From: Euglena gracilis
Lineage: Eukaryota > Euglenida > Euglenophyceae > Euglenales
NCBI GenBank assembly: GCA_039621445.1
Contig: CP154956.1
Coordinates: 30,944,667-31,008,666, forward strand
Reading direction: 5' to 3'
DNA: 64,000 nt
Positions 40,054-51,711 of the stretch are shown piece after piece. Both the position numbers and the translations under genes were made by a program. The notes below the pieces were generated by a model. It was not told the DNA's origin and did no database searches. It saw only the letters and a program-made list of their open reading frames with translations. Each line of letters opens with the position of its first letter. Position 1 is the first letter of the stretch.

Positions 40054-40689
40054 TGTGGGACAGGAGTTCCCAACCGCGAACTCCTCCCAAACACTGCCTT
40101 GAGCAATTGCAGAGCCCTCCCCCCCAGTGTGGCCGAAAAATCTCGAAAATTTTGGGGGGAGCTATTACCCCGCAAATAATTTTCCCTCGGGCCGGGAAAT
40201 TGGTCGGAAAAATAATAACCAGGGGGGGTGAAAGGAAGTATCACTCCCGCAGGATGTGAAGGATTCCTTGGGATCCTTCGGTCTATTGTTTTTTTTTTCT
40301 TCAAGATAAGTTCAGCCACAGACCGAATTTTCACTTTGCATGAGCCGGAACACTCGGCGTCACAATTTTATTTGTTGGCTTCCGCCACTTGGCAGATTTC
40401 TCAAATTGGTGTCAAATTGGGTCGTGATGAATGGAGAGGGGGGGTTTGTGTCAGACAATAAAACTGGGGGGGGGTCTGCCTCCTTTGGTTTTTTTGCACA
40501 AGGATTTTCTCTGGCAAATATCAGGAATATCCAATTTCTTCCATTCTGAACTTTTTCTAGCATTTTGTGAAATTAACTCCATCTAAGTTTTTCGCAGAAT
40601 TTGAATATTTTTCGAAATTTCATTTCGTCTTTTGTTTCAAATTTCATTTCAAACTTTCAAACTTTTCTGACCTCCTTTCGCACCTTGAA

Positions 40690-40850
40690 CCCTTGCTTCT
40701 GTTCATCCCCCCCCCCGATGTGATACCTCCCCCCCCCCCAAGTAAGCTGGATGAACCCTCCCCCCAAATAATAACCCCCCAAATAATGCCCCCCCCCCCC
40801 TCGGGCCAGGACTTCGGTGACCGAGTTCATACCCCCCCCCACTTTTAGGC
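40690..40850. repeat. C-tract/AATAATAACCCC repeats
   Basis: Five C tracts of 8-12 bases separated by short motifs (AAATAATAACCCCCC, AAATAATGCCCC). Resembles the AATAAT-type ends of the pogo-like transposon at 15124-17002. Otherwise 40860-41390 shows nothing that I can support. Confidence 0.4.
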
Positions 40851-41398
40851 CGACGACCCGGATTGACCTGAAAATGTAGGTAAAAACAACAAACTTTTAC
40901 AATATATTACAAAACAAACAAGATTTTTCTGGATCATCTGGCTTCCAAAATTGCTAATTTCATGAGAAACTAAAATAAATTACTGAATGGGAGGGGAGAG
41001 AATTCAGTGCCAAAGAAAATTGGAGGTGGGAAATTTTGGCAGTAAAATGGTGTGGAAATACTTGGCGGGATTTCAGGGGGGAAAAACGTTGGAAAATTTT
41101 GGCAGACTGTCAAAAATCAAACACCCGAGCACTTCCGTGAATGATCTTCATTGAAAACAGGGGGCAGGTCCAAAAAAATTCCGAAAAACACGTGGAAAAA
41201 TTTCGCAGTCTCGGCCAAAAAAAGGGATATTTTTTATATATATTTGGCAGGATTTCATTCCAACGTTTTTTACATCTTTTTTTTTGAAACCAATCCCCCC
41301 AGGTTCACAAATCAGGTGCATGTGTTTCCATGTGTGTGAAAAGGGCCGCTGCAGGGATGTGATCCATGCAGCGGCCAACATGCTTAAAGAGTGCACAC

Positions 41399-41514
41399 CT
41401 CAGCAGGCGGCGGACCAGCCATGCGTTCTCGGAGGGCAGGATTGGCTTCTCGTCGGGGTCCCCCACGAAGACCACATGCAGCGACGTGCGTGGACACCGC
41501 CGGCCCTCCAGGAT
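41399..41514 (-). CDS. Locus B exon
   Basis: Acceptor TTGCCAG and a strong donor CTGAG|GTGTGC. The frame reads LEGRRCPRTSLHVVFVGDPD, then EKPILPSENAWLVRRLL. GC-rich, no stops. Function unknown. Confidence 0.6.
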
Positions 41515-41944
41515 CTGGCAACAGCCACAGCAGGCAATTAACAAGCATTGGTGCCCTCTGGCATCACAACACCATATGCACATTCACAGCCTCACTCACA
41601 TCCCTACATCAAATTGAAAAACAAACACACACAAAACACCCATGCCCACGCAGCCCTTGAAGCAATCCCAACACATTCGACCAGAAATGCTCTGGAAAAA
41701 CAGGGAAGGGATTGAGAATATCCCAGTGAACACTGGTCGGCACAGGGGAAAAGAATGATTCCTGGCATCCTTGGACCATCGCCCACCCAAACATGAAAAA
41801 CAAAATCGCCCATGACACGTAACCTGAACATTTTCGAAAATGCTCCACAAACTTTTGGCCACATTAGAACCCTGGACCAGCGCTTGCCGGCAAGCCTTTT
41901 CAAAGGGGCGGCCCATAACAAGAAAATTTCTGTCACACACGCAG

Positions 41945-41947
41945 ACA

Positions 41948-42013
<66 letters not shown>

Positions 42014-42088
42014 CTCACACCCACCCACCCAGGCACAGGCGCACGCACACACACACACACACACACACAGACACACACACACACACAC
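41945..42088. repeat. (CA)n microsatellite abutting a splice donor
   Basis: Two CA runs (about 41949-42011 and 42045-42088) separated by CACCCACCCAGGCACAGGCG. On the minus strand the second run begins exactly at the GT donor of the exon 42089-42226, so the intron starts GTGTGTGT. Confidence 0.9.
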
Positions 42089-42226
42089 CTGTGCCACCCC
42101 AGCTGCAGTCAATGGTGGTACGGGGTCCCGGGCAGACCTCCGGGACTCTCGCTCCGGGCCCTCTCGTTCCAGCCCTGCCGCATTGCTGCGGGCCACCCCA
42201 ATACTCTCCAAGACAGGGAAGGGCCG
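42089..42226 (-). CDS. Locus B exon whose intron starts in a (GT)n microsatellite
   Basis: Acceptor CTTCTGCAG; the frame reads RPFPVLESIGVARSNAAGLE, then REGPERESRRSARDPVPP and ends AAGVAQ at CACAG|GTGTGTG. 138 bp, divisible by three. Charged, probably disordered. The donor lies on the first GT of a microsatellite. Confidence 0.6.
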
Positions 42227-42354
42227 CTGCAGAAGGAAAATGGGAGAAAAGAACAACAGCTGCGATGGGACAGATACCTGGGATATGGATGCACTACAAA
42301 TGCACTCAGTGCACACAATGCATACACACAAAAACACAACACTCGCACAACATA

Positions 42355-42462
42355 CACACACACACACACGTGCGCGCACACACAACACAACACACACACA
42401 CACACACACACAGAACACAGACGTGTGAGTGCACACACACACACACACACGCACACACACAG
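42355..42462. repeat. (CA)n microsatellite
   Basis: CA-rich run broken by GTGCGCG and AACACAG. Lies in an intron of locus B. Confidence 0.9.
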
Positions 42463-42674
42463 CTGCAGTTTAGCTTGCTTGTCCGGGCTTACATTACAAT
42501 TCTTGAGCTCAAAAATTAAATTTGCACAATTTCGTCCGAATTCACCTCTGTTGGTTGGAATCACTAAAAAAAAAAAACGGCATCAAGCGAAACTTGTCAT
42601 GGAACTTGCATCGCAAAAAACAACTGTGAACACCAGCCTGAAAAAGAAAGCCAAATAAAGGCAGGAACCGATAC

Positions 42675-42761
42675 CCCAATGAGCTCCTGGACTCCAAAGA
42701 AATCGTTCACCTTGGTGGTCAACTCTGCCATGTCATCCAAGAAGTCCAGCGGGCCGTTAGC
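42675..42761 (-). CDS. Locus B exon
   Basis: Acceptor TCTATCAG and donor ATTGGG|GTATCG bound 87 bp reading ANGPLDFLDDMAELTTKVND plus FFGVQELIG. In-frame length. Function unknown. Confidence 0.6.
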
Positions 42762-43429
42762 CTGATAGAACATGGCGCTTCACCAATGGGTCGAATGGAC
42801 TATTTGTCATACTGGACAAAAAAGTCACACATCTGTCGACAACTCGTCACTCACCACTGCAACCCCCCCTTGGGTAAAGTTCCGGGCACCAAACCCCGGC
42901 TTCTGACCAATGGCTGCTGACTGGCTGGACCCCCCCCCCCACAGGCAAATGGGGCCCCTCCAGCATAATTTAATGACGCTCTTCCCCCCAGTTTTTTTCG
43001 GGGGGGGTGCGGCATGGCATGATAACCACAGTGCATGTTACCATAACAGTGGATGGCAGTGTGCTTTCTTTTTGTTTTGAACGTATTGGCGCAACGAAAG
43101 ACCAGAAAAGTGAGGAACTTGACTCTTTGTTGTGCAATTGAACGGTCTGTCCTGGGGGGGGGACGGGTGTGGCCAAAAGAAGCTTCATACAGAGGCAGAT
43201 TCTTGGCAAGGGGATTGTCTTAGGGCTTTGGGCCGGTCTTCTGGAAGAAACTGGACCAGCTCTCTTGGAAGGGGAGACGCTCGTCCCCGACGTTTGAAAA
43301 TGAAAATTATTCATCCCCCTTCGCTGATGGGGAAAAAGCCGCTGGCGGGTTGGAAAACTCAATTTATTCTGAAAACAAGGACGTTGTCATTGGGGGCAGC
43401 CCACCCGCGAGGAGACAGCGGGTACCCAA

Positions 43430-43760
43430 AGAAGAATTGTCCTTTGGGGGGCCTCCCTGGGTCCTGGGCTGGAGCTGGGCCTGACCCGGGGTGGAACCGG
43501 GCACCAAAAAATCGTGATCGCGAAAATGTCCAAAAAACTGCCAATTATGCAAAAATCGTTTGTTTTTTTATTCCAAATTTGTCCTGGCCAGCCCTTTCCC
43601 GACCCATTTTGGCCATTTTCGGCCATTTTTGGCCGAAAGCAAAATCCGGTACAATCCAGGTGTCTGTAAATAAAACTGGTTGAGGGGGGGGGTCCCCCTG
43701 GAAAAAAGGCTGATGGCTGGAAAAAGGCTGCTGGCTGGCTTTGACCCTGGCCTTTACATT
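43430..43760. repeat. Dispersed repeat also at 49020-49290
   Basis: Shared landmarks are AAAACTGCCAATTATGCA, TTTGNCCTGGNCAGCCC, CCATTTTTGGCC and the CTGGCTGG pieces. Orientation is the same in both places. Non-coding as far as I can tell. Confidence 0.5.
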
Positions 43761-44528
43761 GAGTGGGCTTTCCACACACCTTTCACCAACAATGGGAAGT
43801 AGCTTAGAGTTGGCTCTTGGTAGCGGCAAAAGCACTCAGTGACTTCATCGACTGGCTTGCATTTCCCGAAATGCCGCACTTTCCGCCCATCGTGTTTCCC
43901 CAAATATAAGCAATCGGTTGCTCAGATTTTCTCAGGGTTTGCTCAGGGTTTCTGAAAAACGGCTCCAGGGGTTCCTTATATTTGGGAGTTGCTTACAATT
44001 CGCTTATTTCTGGCATTTCTATGTCATTTTAATGAAAATTGATACACTTGGTCCAGTCGGGGTTGCTTATATTTGGGGTTTGCTTGCAGAGGGGGTTGCT
44101 GATGTTGGGGGGGGGGTTCAGGGTGGAAAAAAATTATTACGGTAGAATAAAATTTTGGTAAAATACCAAGTTTTAACACAATTATTTTTACCCTAATTTT
44201 CGACTGTCAGCTTCCAACACCCTCTTCCGTGAAATCCCAGCCCAAAGCGACAAAAAACGGTTGGTAAAATGGTTGGTTAAACGCCCGAAAATGACAAAAA
44301 AAACATAAATGTATGGCAGATAGTGTCCCTTGATGGTGTTCTTGAGGCAAAATATCCAGAGTTTGTTCAATTTACTCAATGAAAAGCAAGAGCAAAACTA
44401 CTCAACAATTGGCAAAAAAAGCGGTTGAATACCAAATTTTATCGAAATTGATTTTCCAAAATTGAAAATTTGCCAAATATTTTTTTACGATAACACTTGT
44501 TACCGTATTTTTGTCAACGTTAAGTTTG

Positions 44529-45025
44529 TGGCAGCAAGATTTTACTTGCCCCCCCCCCAGGGCAGGCCAAGTAAAATCTCCAGGGGCGTTAGCAACACCT
44601 GCGTCCGACCCCGGGGGAAAGTCGGGGTTATAGTTTGGGATAGGGTTAGGGTTACGACGGATTCCTGGAGGGCTCCCCTTTTAGGAATTTAGGGAGAAGT
44701 TAGGCTGTACTTCCGACCGAGTTAGGCAGAATTTAGGTCGAATTTGGGGGAACTCCGGTCGAGAATGTGACCTAAAAATCTTCTGAAAACGGGACTTTGT
44801 CCTGAAAAAAAAAAAGTGCCAATTCTCGGCATGCCAATCCTAACCCTAACCCTATTCCTCAAATTAAGTGCGGAATCTCCCCGGATCCGACCCCTTTCCC
44901 CCGGATCCGGTGCCATTCTGACTGGGACCGAAAAGGGGGGGAAATCAGATGCGCGTGCTGCTACATGCCTCCCACCCCCCTGCAGATTTTACTTCCCCCC
45001 CCCCGGGGCAAAAAAAATATTGCTG
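44529..45025. repeat. Fold-back repeat with telomere-like GGGTTA units
   Basis: GGCAGCAAGATTTTACTTGC at the left pairs with AAGTAAAATCT...GGCAGCAATATTTT at the right in inverted orientation, each with a C/G tract. Inside are TAGGGTTAGGGTTA (44641) and CCTAACCCTAACCCTA (44842), also inverted. Probably an inverted-repeat element, not a telomere. Confidence 0.5.
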
Positions 45026-45038
45026 CCGTTTTTGCTAC

Positions 45039-45278
45039 CCTGTGCCAACTCGGACAGAAGGTGGAGGGGAGGGTGGGGTACAGGCACACCTTCAAAACCC
45101 TGAAGCCAATCCTCCACGGCGGGAGAAAGACATGCCAACCCGTCACCAAACCCACGCCACGGCTGGCACACCCAGGCGGCCTCCAGCAGCGTCTCCACCT
45201 GGCCGAGCCGGTCGGCGGTGAACAGCGGGATGACCTCCCGCGGTCCGAGGCCCGGCCGGCCCAGGGGGCCCAGCTCCC
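45039..45278 (-). CDS. Locus B exon, longest of the set
   Basis: Acceptor CTGCGCAG and donor CACAGG|GTAGCA bound 240 bp. The frame contains ELGPLGRPGLGPREVIPLFT, ADRLGQVETLLEAAWVCQPW and VEDWLQGFEGVPVPHPPLHL. Clean open frame with Leu/Trp-rich helical character. Family not recognised. Confidence 0.6.
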
Positions 45279-45371
45279 CTGCGCACATGTGATGTGGGTG
45301 CCGGCGCCCCCCCCCCCCTGTACCGCTGCCCTCCCTCTGGTGGCGGCCCACCGCCCGGGGGCCGATCCTAC

Positions 45372-45479
45372 CGGGGAGGTGGCCCGTGAAAGGTTTGGGC
45401 GGCCGGAAAAGACCGCCACGGCCAGCCTCGTGCCACACCCAAAATTGCAGCGGGAGAGAATTCCTCCGGGCCGCTGGCG
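45372..45479 (-). CDS. Locus B exon (frame uncertain)
   Basis: Acceptor CCGGGCAG and donor CCCCG|GTAGGA. Two frames are open across it; the one with LQFWVWHEAGRGGLFRPPK looks more protein-like. 108 bp. Upstream of the 240-bp exon by 93 bp. Confidence 0.4.
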
Positions 45480-45555
45480 CTGCCCGGAGGGGGGGGGTTC
45501 CTGACGCGGTCGCACCCCACAAATAAACTTCAGGGGATATGGGGCCGGTGCACAC

Positions 45556-45647
45556 CCAAGCCGGAGATCATACGGCGCTCGTCGAGCCCAATGAACCTGG
45601 GAAAGCGCAAATGCAGTGTATCCACGTCCCATGCCAGATAAACATAT
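45556..45647 (-). CDS. Locus B exon
   Basis: Acceptor CATTTCCAG and donor CTTGG|GTGTGC. The frame reads YVYLAWDVDTLHLRFPRFIG, then LDERRMISGL. Without the splice the frame would stop at 45530. Function unknown. Confidence 0.6.
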
Positions 45648-46088
45648 CTGGAAATGAACACATGCGAGCAACTCCGTTCTCTGAAAAGCAAAACAAACCC
45701 CCCAAATAAATAATATTCTTCCACAAATGATATCCCTCCCTGCCTGGTTCGGGCGATAATGATACCCCCCCCCCCCATTCCTTCACTGACCGCCACAAAA
45801 AAAATGTGTTTCCTGGGAGCTGGAACCATATTTTTGGGCAAAAAAATTCATAACTGATTTCTACCAATTTTCGGATGGAAGGAATGGGATAAAAATTACA
45901 CCTACCATGAATTTTGATGGTGTTCAAGATGTATAAAATGGATTTTGTTCTCAAAAACTGTCACAAAAAAAAAGGTTTTAATTACGTTTTTTTTGCGAAA
46001 TAATATCCCCCCCCCCTGGGGGTGACCTTCGACTAACCAAATGATATTCTAACAGCTTGAATCCCCAAAAAATACTCCAGGAAATTAC

Positions 46089-46216
46089 TCAGGGGATTCA
46101 AGCTGTGACTGTTTGATGGAGAGGGTGGGGACACACGAGTCCTCCAGCTTGACGAGGTCTGCGCTGATGCGCTGCAGCGCCTCCCGCAGGGGAGGGCACG
46201 AGAACGCCTGCAGCAG
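46089..46216 (-). CDS. Locus B exon
   Basis: Acceptor CCTGCACAG and donor CCTGA|GTAATT. The frame reads LLQAFSCPPLREALQRISAD, LVKLEDSCVPTLSIKQSQLE. Alternatively the frame closes at TAA, making this a terminal exon; a stop and a donor overlap here. Leu-rich helical. Confidence 0.6.
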
Positions 46217-46689
46217 CTGTGCAGGGGTGGGGGGTCAGGGGGTCAGGGGGTCAGGGGGTCCAGACGCCCAGTGGACGCCAATGGACGTTGCGTATCTCTT
46301 CGGACGGCAGCCCCTGCCCCCCAACAGTGGTACACAGGCTGCGAGGTTAGAAGAGATTAAAACAACCTGCCGTTCCTGCAGCATCATTATTAAAAAAAAA
46401 AGGTGCCCCACAGCCTAGAATGAGAAAAATAATGCATTGCTTCACTTCCATCAAACCTCTTTCCAAGAAATTCTCCGATGCAAGAGCCACGGTGGAAAGG
46501 TCTACAATCAAACAAAGATATTTTGATCTTTTTTTTTGGTGTGAGAGATTTTTCTTGAAAAAACCACCGGCGGGGAAATGGTTTCCACCAGAGGGGGTTT
46601 GGCAGAAACGTGGAACGTTGGTATAAACCTGGCCCACTGGCAATCCAAACGGGAAGGGAAATTGGACAGGCTGCAACCCCTCCCGCCAC

Positions 46690-46815
46690 AGCGGGGGGGG
46701 GGTGGTGGGGGGGGGGGGGTGGGGGGTGGGGGGGGTGGGGGGGGGGGGGGGGTGGAAAGGTACGCATGATGGCTAGGAAAGGCAGAGGGGGGCGGGGGGG
46801 GTGGGGGGGGGGGGG
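46690..46815. repeat. Long G/GT-tract region
   Basis: G runs of up to 14 interrupted by single T, A or GTT. The plus-strand Gly and minus-strand Pro frames are artefacts. May form G-quadruplex structures on the plus strand. Confidence 0.8.
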
Positions 46816-47232
46816 AGTTGCAGAGACTTTGCCGGCCACACCAAATCACGGTTCTCTAGAGGTACAAGGAAGGGAAACAGGGGGTACTGCCATATGGGGT
46901 CGTCTTCCACCCCTCCAAAACCGTCGATTTTCCGGCACGTTTTTTGATATGCGCATGTTTTTCACACCCGGAGGCACTAATCCCGCCGGCACACCGGAAT
47001 ACGTATCCCGGGGATCGCAATGGGAACCCCCAATCGGTTTCCAGTTTTGGGGCCAAATCACGGTTTTCGATACCACTATCGGGGGGTTCGGCGGGCACCC
47101 CCGGAAATGGCGCCCGTGCACTTAATCAGCAAACCGAACCACTGGACCAACCGTCGAGGCACATTGCCGTGAGACAGGGCAACGTCCGGCGCTTCGCTGA
47201 AGCGTGTTGACTGAAGGGGGCACCCCACAAAC

Positions 47233-47315
47233 CCGGGCCAGGACGCGGGGGCCGGTGTCGGCGTAGGGCTGCGATGCCGGGGGAGCGCTGGGGACCACGA
47301 AATCGTGCAAGAAAC
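47233..47315 (-). CDS. Locus B exon
   Basis: Acceptor CGCTCCGCAG and donor GCCCGG|GTTTGT. The frame reads FLHDFVVPSAPPASQPYADT, then GPRVLAR. Function unknown. Confidence 0.55.
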
Positions 47316-47689
47316 CTGCGGAGCGGGGAGAGGAGGAACATTGTCCTTCCCTTCTCAGTCTCAAATTCTCTAATCCTTAAATAAGAACAAAATATCTCAA
47401 AACGGTTGGCCAAATGGTTTTCAATGCCTTCAAAAATTGACTGAAAACCTTTTCAAAAGCACTCTACTAAACAACAGCAGGGCTTGATGTAAGCCCCCCC
47501 CAATTAGCAGGCCCCCCAAATAATTGTCCCCCCACCCTGAATCTTAACCAACTGCCCACACAATAGCCTCCCCCAAACAATAGCCCAAATCAAAGCAAAC
47601 CACTCCTTGGCCATATGACGGTCTCAAGAATGGTTTGGTTTTTAGCTGCCGAAACAAAAAAAATGTGAAAAATTTGTGCTGGGGCAAAG

Positions 47690-47759
47690 AATTCTCCTCG
47701 GAAACTGTACACGTCCCTCATCAGACTACCGTCAATCACCATGTGGACAGTCAAAAACG
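47690..47759 (-). CDS. Locus B exon (3' end uncertain)
   Basis: The acceptor AGTCCGCAG opens AFLTVHMVIDGSLMRDVYSF, then RGEFF. No convincing GT donor at the end, so the 3' boundary is approximate. Confidence 0.45.
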
Positions 47760-47794
47760 CTGCGGACTTCTCAACCATAGATTCACTTCGTGAC

Positions 47795-47857
47795 CCCCCC
47801 CCCCCAGGGCTGGACAATTTTTCCTGGGCCCAAACCCACCCACCCACTTTTTTCGAA

Positions 47858-47895
<38 letters not shown>

Positions 47896-48015
47896 GGTCA
47901 ACCACCCTCCCATCCACCCAAAGTCCAGCCAAAATTGGCCGAAAATACTGCAAAAACTTTTCCGGCCCAGCCTTCTGCCGGGCCTGACCCGTGGCACCCC
48001 CCGGGGGGGGGGGTC
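47795..48015. repeat. C tract of about 30 bases and flanking C/G runs
   Basis: The longest C homopolymer in the window is at about 47863-47893. A C run at 47795-47805 and a CCCCGGGGGG junction at 47997-48012 flank it. Could be ends of a C-tract MITE, but TA flanks were not resolved. Confidence 0.5.
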
Positions 48016-48079
48016 CAGGGACCCCAACCCACCCACCCACTCTCAGAAACCCCCCACCCCCCTGTCACACCCCCTGTCG

Positions 48080-48405
48080 TTGTGTTACCAATTCATTTTG
48101 GGGGCAAATCCCTTTTGCTGCTCAACTGTTGGAGGGCCCCAAAAATAACAAAATCCCTTGTGTTTCCAAGTCATTTTGGGGAGGAAAAATCCCTTTTGTT
48201 GCTCAACTGTTGCCCCAAAATAACAAAATCCCATGTGTCACGAAGTCGTTTTGGGGGGCAAATTCCTTTTGTGAGCAATAAAATGGATTTCCCCCACAAA
48301 ACGACTTGGAAACACAAGGGATATTGTTATTTTGGGCCCCTCCAACAGTTGAGCAACAAAATGACTTGGAAACACAAGGGATTTCGTTATTTTCAAACAC
48401 AGGTG
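48080..48405. repeat. Tandem and inverted repeats AACAAAATCCCTTGTGTTTCC
   Basis: The unit CCCAAAATAACAAAATCCC, TTGTGTTTCCAAGTCATTTTG, TTTTGCTGCTCAACTGTTGG repeats directly at 48085-48275 and in inverted order at 48280-48400. Resembles, in logic and in the AATAACAAAATCCC string, the array at 11640-12556. Confidence 0.65.
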
Positions 48406-49794
48406 GTCACACAGATGTTAAATAAATCTATGGTCTCGACCAATTTTAATTGGAAAATTCCAAATAATAGTCCCCCAATAAAAGCCCCCCCAAGATTTTT
48501 AACCAACTGCTCAATTAAGAGCCCTATGGGGCTTTTAATTGGGGGGGGGTTAGAGGAAATTTTGGTTCAATATCTATCACTCTTATTTTCCTCAATATTC
48601 TGATTATTCTCATTACCTTCATTACATCCATCACCTGAATTATTTTCATGCCTTCGGGCAGCATAAAAATAAACACTTCGCACAAGCATAAAAATACACT
48701 TTGCGTAAAATTGTGACCAAGAAATCCCTTTTCAAAAAGGGAAAGGGTGGGGTTGGCACAGTGGGGTTTGTGAGGTAAGCAGGGTCCCTGTTCAACTCTT
48801 GTCCCTCCCTCCCTCCCTCCCTCCCTCTGGTCCCCCCTGGAGGTGTGTGGGGTGCATTAGTGGGGATACAAATGTGTATCGCTGTTGTCACTGGTACAAA
48901 AGAGACGGTGTTAGAGCCACCTTTCTTTTCCATCTTCAAAACATAAACTTGCCTTGCAACAACACATCACAGTGCCCCCCCCCCCGCCCATCAGGGCATT
49001 GCTCAAAGATCCCCTTGGGGGGGAGGGCAGCTCAGAGGCTGGAAAATCTGGCCAGCTGGAAAAAAGCTGCTGGACTTGCCGGGGGACCCCCCCCCATAGG
49101 GGTCCACCAGCTGGATCTTTGACTGGGGGTCGAACCAAGTGCCAAAAAAACAGAAGCTGCAACAATGCCCCAAAACTGCCAATTATGCAGACAGCGTATT
49201 TTTTGACCCCAAGTTTGCCCTGGTCAGCCCAAATCCGACCATTTCCATCCATTTTTGGCCCATTTTTGCAATCCGTTGCTGACAAGCCGTCCTTCGGGCG
49301 GCCGGAAATAAGAAAAATAGTTGATGGGAGGTCCGGGGCTGGGAAAAGGCCCCCCCCCTTCGGGGGGGTGGGGTCAAATTTTCTTAAAGAACGCAGTTGT
49401 TAGGATCTGATTTGTTGGTCGGCCGAAGGGGGAGTTGTCAGTGGGGGGTATATCAATTGAACATCCGACCCCCCTCCCCAATGACCCCCCCCCCCAAAAA
49501 AAACCACCCAAATGGGGGGTTAGAGCATCGCGTGCACCCACCCACCCATCCACCCACCAAACCACAAACTCCGTAGCAAAGAACTCAGAACATATGCCAC
49601 GTCGAAAAAAACAACTTCAGAACTGATTCATTTTTTTGTAGCAGATGTTGGTGTAAAAATTACCTTTGGAACCGAAACGGTCTTTCTGAGAGTCAAAACA
49701 GTTCGCAGGTGATGCTCATGAAAGCCATTTATGGAGGTACCACCGCCCGTTGATCCGTGGGTGGGGCAAACGACAGTTGGCAGACGAGCCACAC

Positions 49795-49871
49795 CGACGC
49801 GACTGCAGAAGTCAAGGAAGACGACCAGCAGGAGGGAATACGCCTCGTAGTGGTGCTGCGCGAACAGCAGC
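49795..49871 (-). CDS. Locus B exon with hydrophobic helix
   Basis: Acceptor GGGATGCAG and donor CGTCG|GTGTGG. The frame reads LLFAQHHYEAYSLLLVVFLD, then FCSRVG. Possible membrane or buried helix. Function unknown. Confidence 0.55.
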
Positions 49872-50028
49872 CTGCATCCCGGGCCGGGTGGGGACCCACG
49901 GGGAAACCCTGGAACCCGTCAGGCACCAAGCGCAGGCCCATGCAATGGCAGTGGCAAACGGCTCTCCTTTGGGGTTGGCCGTTGAGCCCAGCCCCCCACC
50001 TGGGGGGGGGGGTCAGCAAAGGTGACTA

Positions 50029-50636
50029 CAGTGCGGACAAAAATTACGGGAAACAAAAATTACGGGAAAAAATTACGGGGAAAACTTGGGAAAATTTCGA
50101 TTTTCAAAAAATCAATTTTGGGAAGATTTTTGTTTTATTCATCATCTTTGACACTGCCACGTGCAATCCTTGATGAAGTGGAAGCATCTCAAGGTTTGCC
50201 CTTTATCTCATTCATTAGTTCTTTTCTTCATCATCCAGAACCATTCCCGAAAGACGTGCAGCAATGTGAGCATTTCTGCCTGTGTTCAAACTGCCAATAA
50301 CCGCTCCGTTGTCGGTAAGTTTGGAAAGTCTCACAAAAAAGCCTGTCAGAAGTAATGCAGGCCACATTGCAGCCGGAAACCCTCCATCCCTGTGAGTGTG
50401 ACGAGCACACCGCTCGAAAATGTGTGATCTGCAACTGCCACGTGTGGATGGCTGTTTCCCTGACCATTCATCTGTCGTTTGCCCTTCGTAGACCATGGAC
50501 AGTGTCCGTGTCCTTCGATGACGCTTCGCTTTGCCTTGGCTCAAAGGAGGCGTTGAAACACTACGGCGGAAAAAATTTTAGGGGAAAAAATTTCGGAAAA
50601 TTTTTTGGTGCTTTCCCGTAATTTTTGTCCGGACTG
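50029..50636. mobile_element. Tc1/mariner-like non-autonomous element
   Basis: Ends CAGTGCGGACAAAAATTACG and, complemented, CAGTCCGGACAAAAATTACG, flanked by TA at 50027-50028 and 50637-50638. A second ACAAAAATTACGGG copy follows the left end. CAGT-G/C-x-GGACAAAAATTA ends are typical of Tc1/mariner. 608 bp; an internal minus-strand frame (50227-50400) with GFFVRLSKLTDNGAVIG may be captured sequence, since it follows an AG and has no transposase features. Confidence 0.8.
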
Positions 50637-51327
50637 TAAGTGATTGTATGGCCTCCGCACATGTATATGGAGTGGAGTGGAGTGTCGCTGGGGAGGTCTG
50701 GGGGACACACCACGGGAACTCAGGGCAGCTGCTGTAGGACGTGGTGTACAGCAGCCAGAGGTCCACCAACTGGAAAGAAAACCTACAAAGGCCTTGACTG
50801 CCCAGACACAGTGCGTGCCGGCACCCCCACGCCGAAGCACACTCCAACACACTGGGCTCTGAGACGTCCCTGCTCAGGTTGGCATGGGACCCGGGGGGTC
50901 AGGAGAAATACCTGTAAAAACCCTCAAAAGACCCATTGGTTATTTTTTTTACCATTATGACTTTTCTTTTAATCGGGTAATTTCTTTGAAACAAGGAATT
51001 CTGGCGCGTTGCACCGGTAATACTTTTTGCTGGAACCCAGCCCAGACCCCTTATCACGGGCGAAGCCCCCTCACGGTGGGGGGATGGGCTGGGACCCACC
51101 CACCCAACACAACATGTGTCAGACACACACAACACACACCACGCACATGATACCCATTTTGTTTCGCCACACATCCTCTGTGGTTCTAGTTTCTGGCCTT
51201 GCCCTGCCCTTCTCTGTCCGGGTGACCATTCCCAATTGGTACGGCGCACCTGTGTGCCTGTGCCCCAAATTGTGTTTGTTTGCGGTGTGTGAATAGCTTG
51301 GACAAGGAAAAATGTCCAACGGCACAC

Positions 51328-51429
51328 CTCGTTCACCGGCAAATGCTCCTCGGGGAAATACTTCCCGTGCAGCAGCAACGTGTTTCGGAGGTAGTAGAGA
51401 AGGCCCTGGTACACCGTGGCGCTGAGTTG
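51328..51429 (-). CDS. Locus B exon
   Basis: Acceptor CGCTACAG and donor AACGAG|GTGTGC. The frame reads QLSATVYQGLLYYLRNTLLL, then HGKYFPEEHLPVNE. 102 bp, in-frame, clearly coding in character. Helical; family not recognised. Confidence 0.65.
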
Positions 51430-51711
51430 CTGTAGCGAACAAAGAAAGGGAGAGGAGGAGTGCGGGCGCAAGCTTGGGGGGTATCGTTTGGGACACATCA
51501 AAGCACACCAACAGAACAACAGAACTCCCAACAGCAACGTACCCTTTCCATATGGTGTGGGAGAGAGTACACCAGACCGCTGGCTGGCGGTTCTGCTCCC
51601 CGTTGAGGTGTGTCCTGCCAGTCATCAGTTTCATTTTATGCAAAGGCTGTGTGTACGTTTCGGTTTGTGCTTGGGGGGGGGGCAGCTTGAACACCGGCCC
51701 CCCCCCCCTGC

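Noticed and set aside
44641-44858. Telomere-like TAGGGTTAGGGTTA and CCCTAACCCTAA
   Set aside because: Only two to three units each, in inverted orientation inside a fold-back repeat; not a telomere or a clear fusion site.
46690-46815. Gly-rich and Pro-rich frames across G and C tracts here and at many MITE ends
   Set aside because: They follow from homopolymers and from the MITE termini; the frames on the two strands are m
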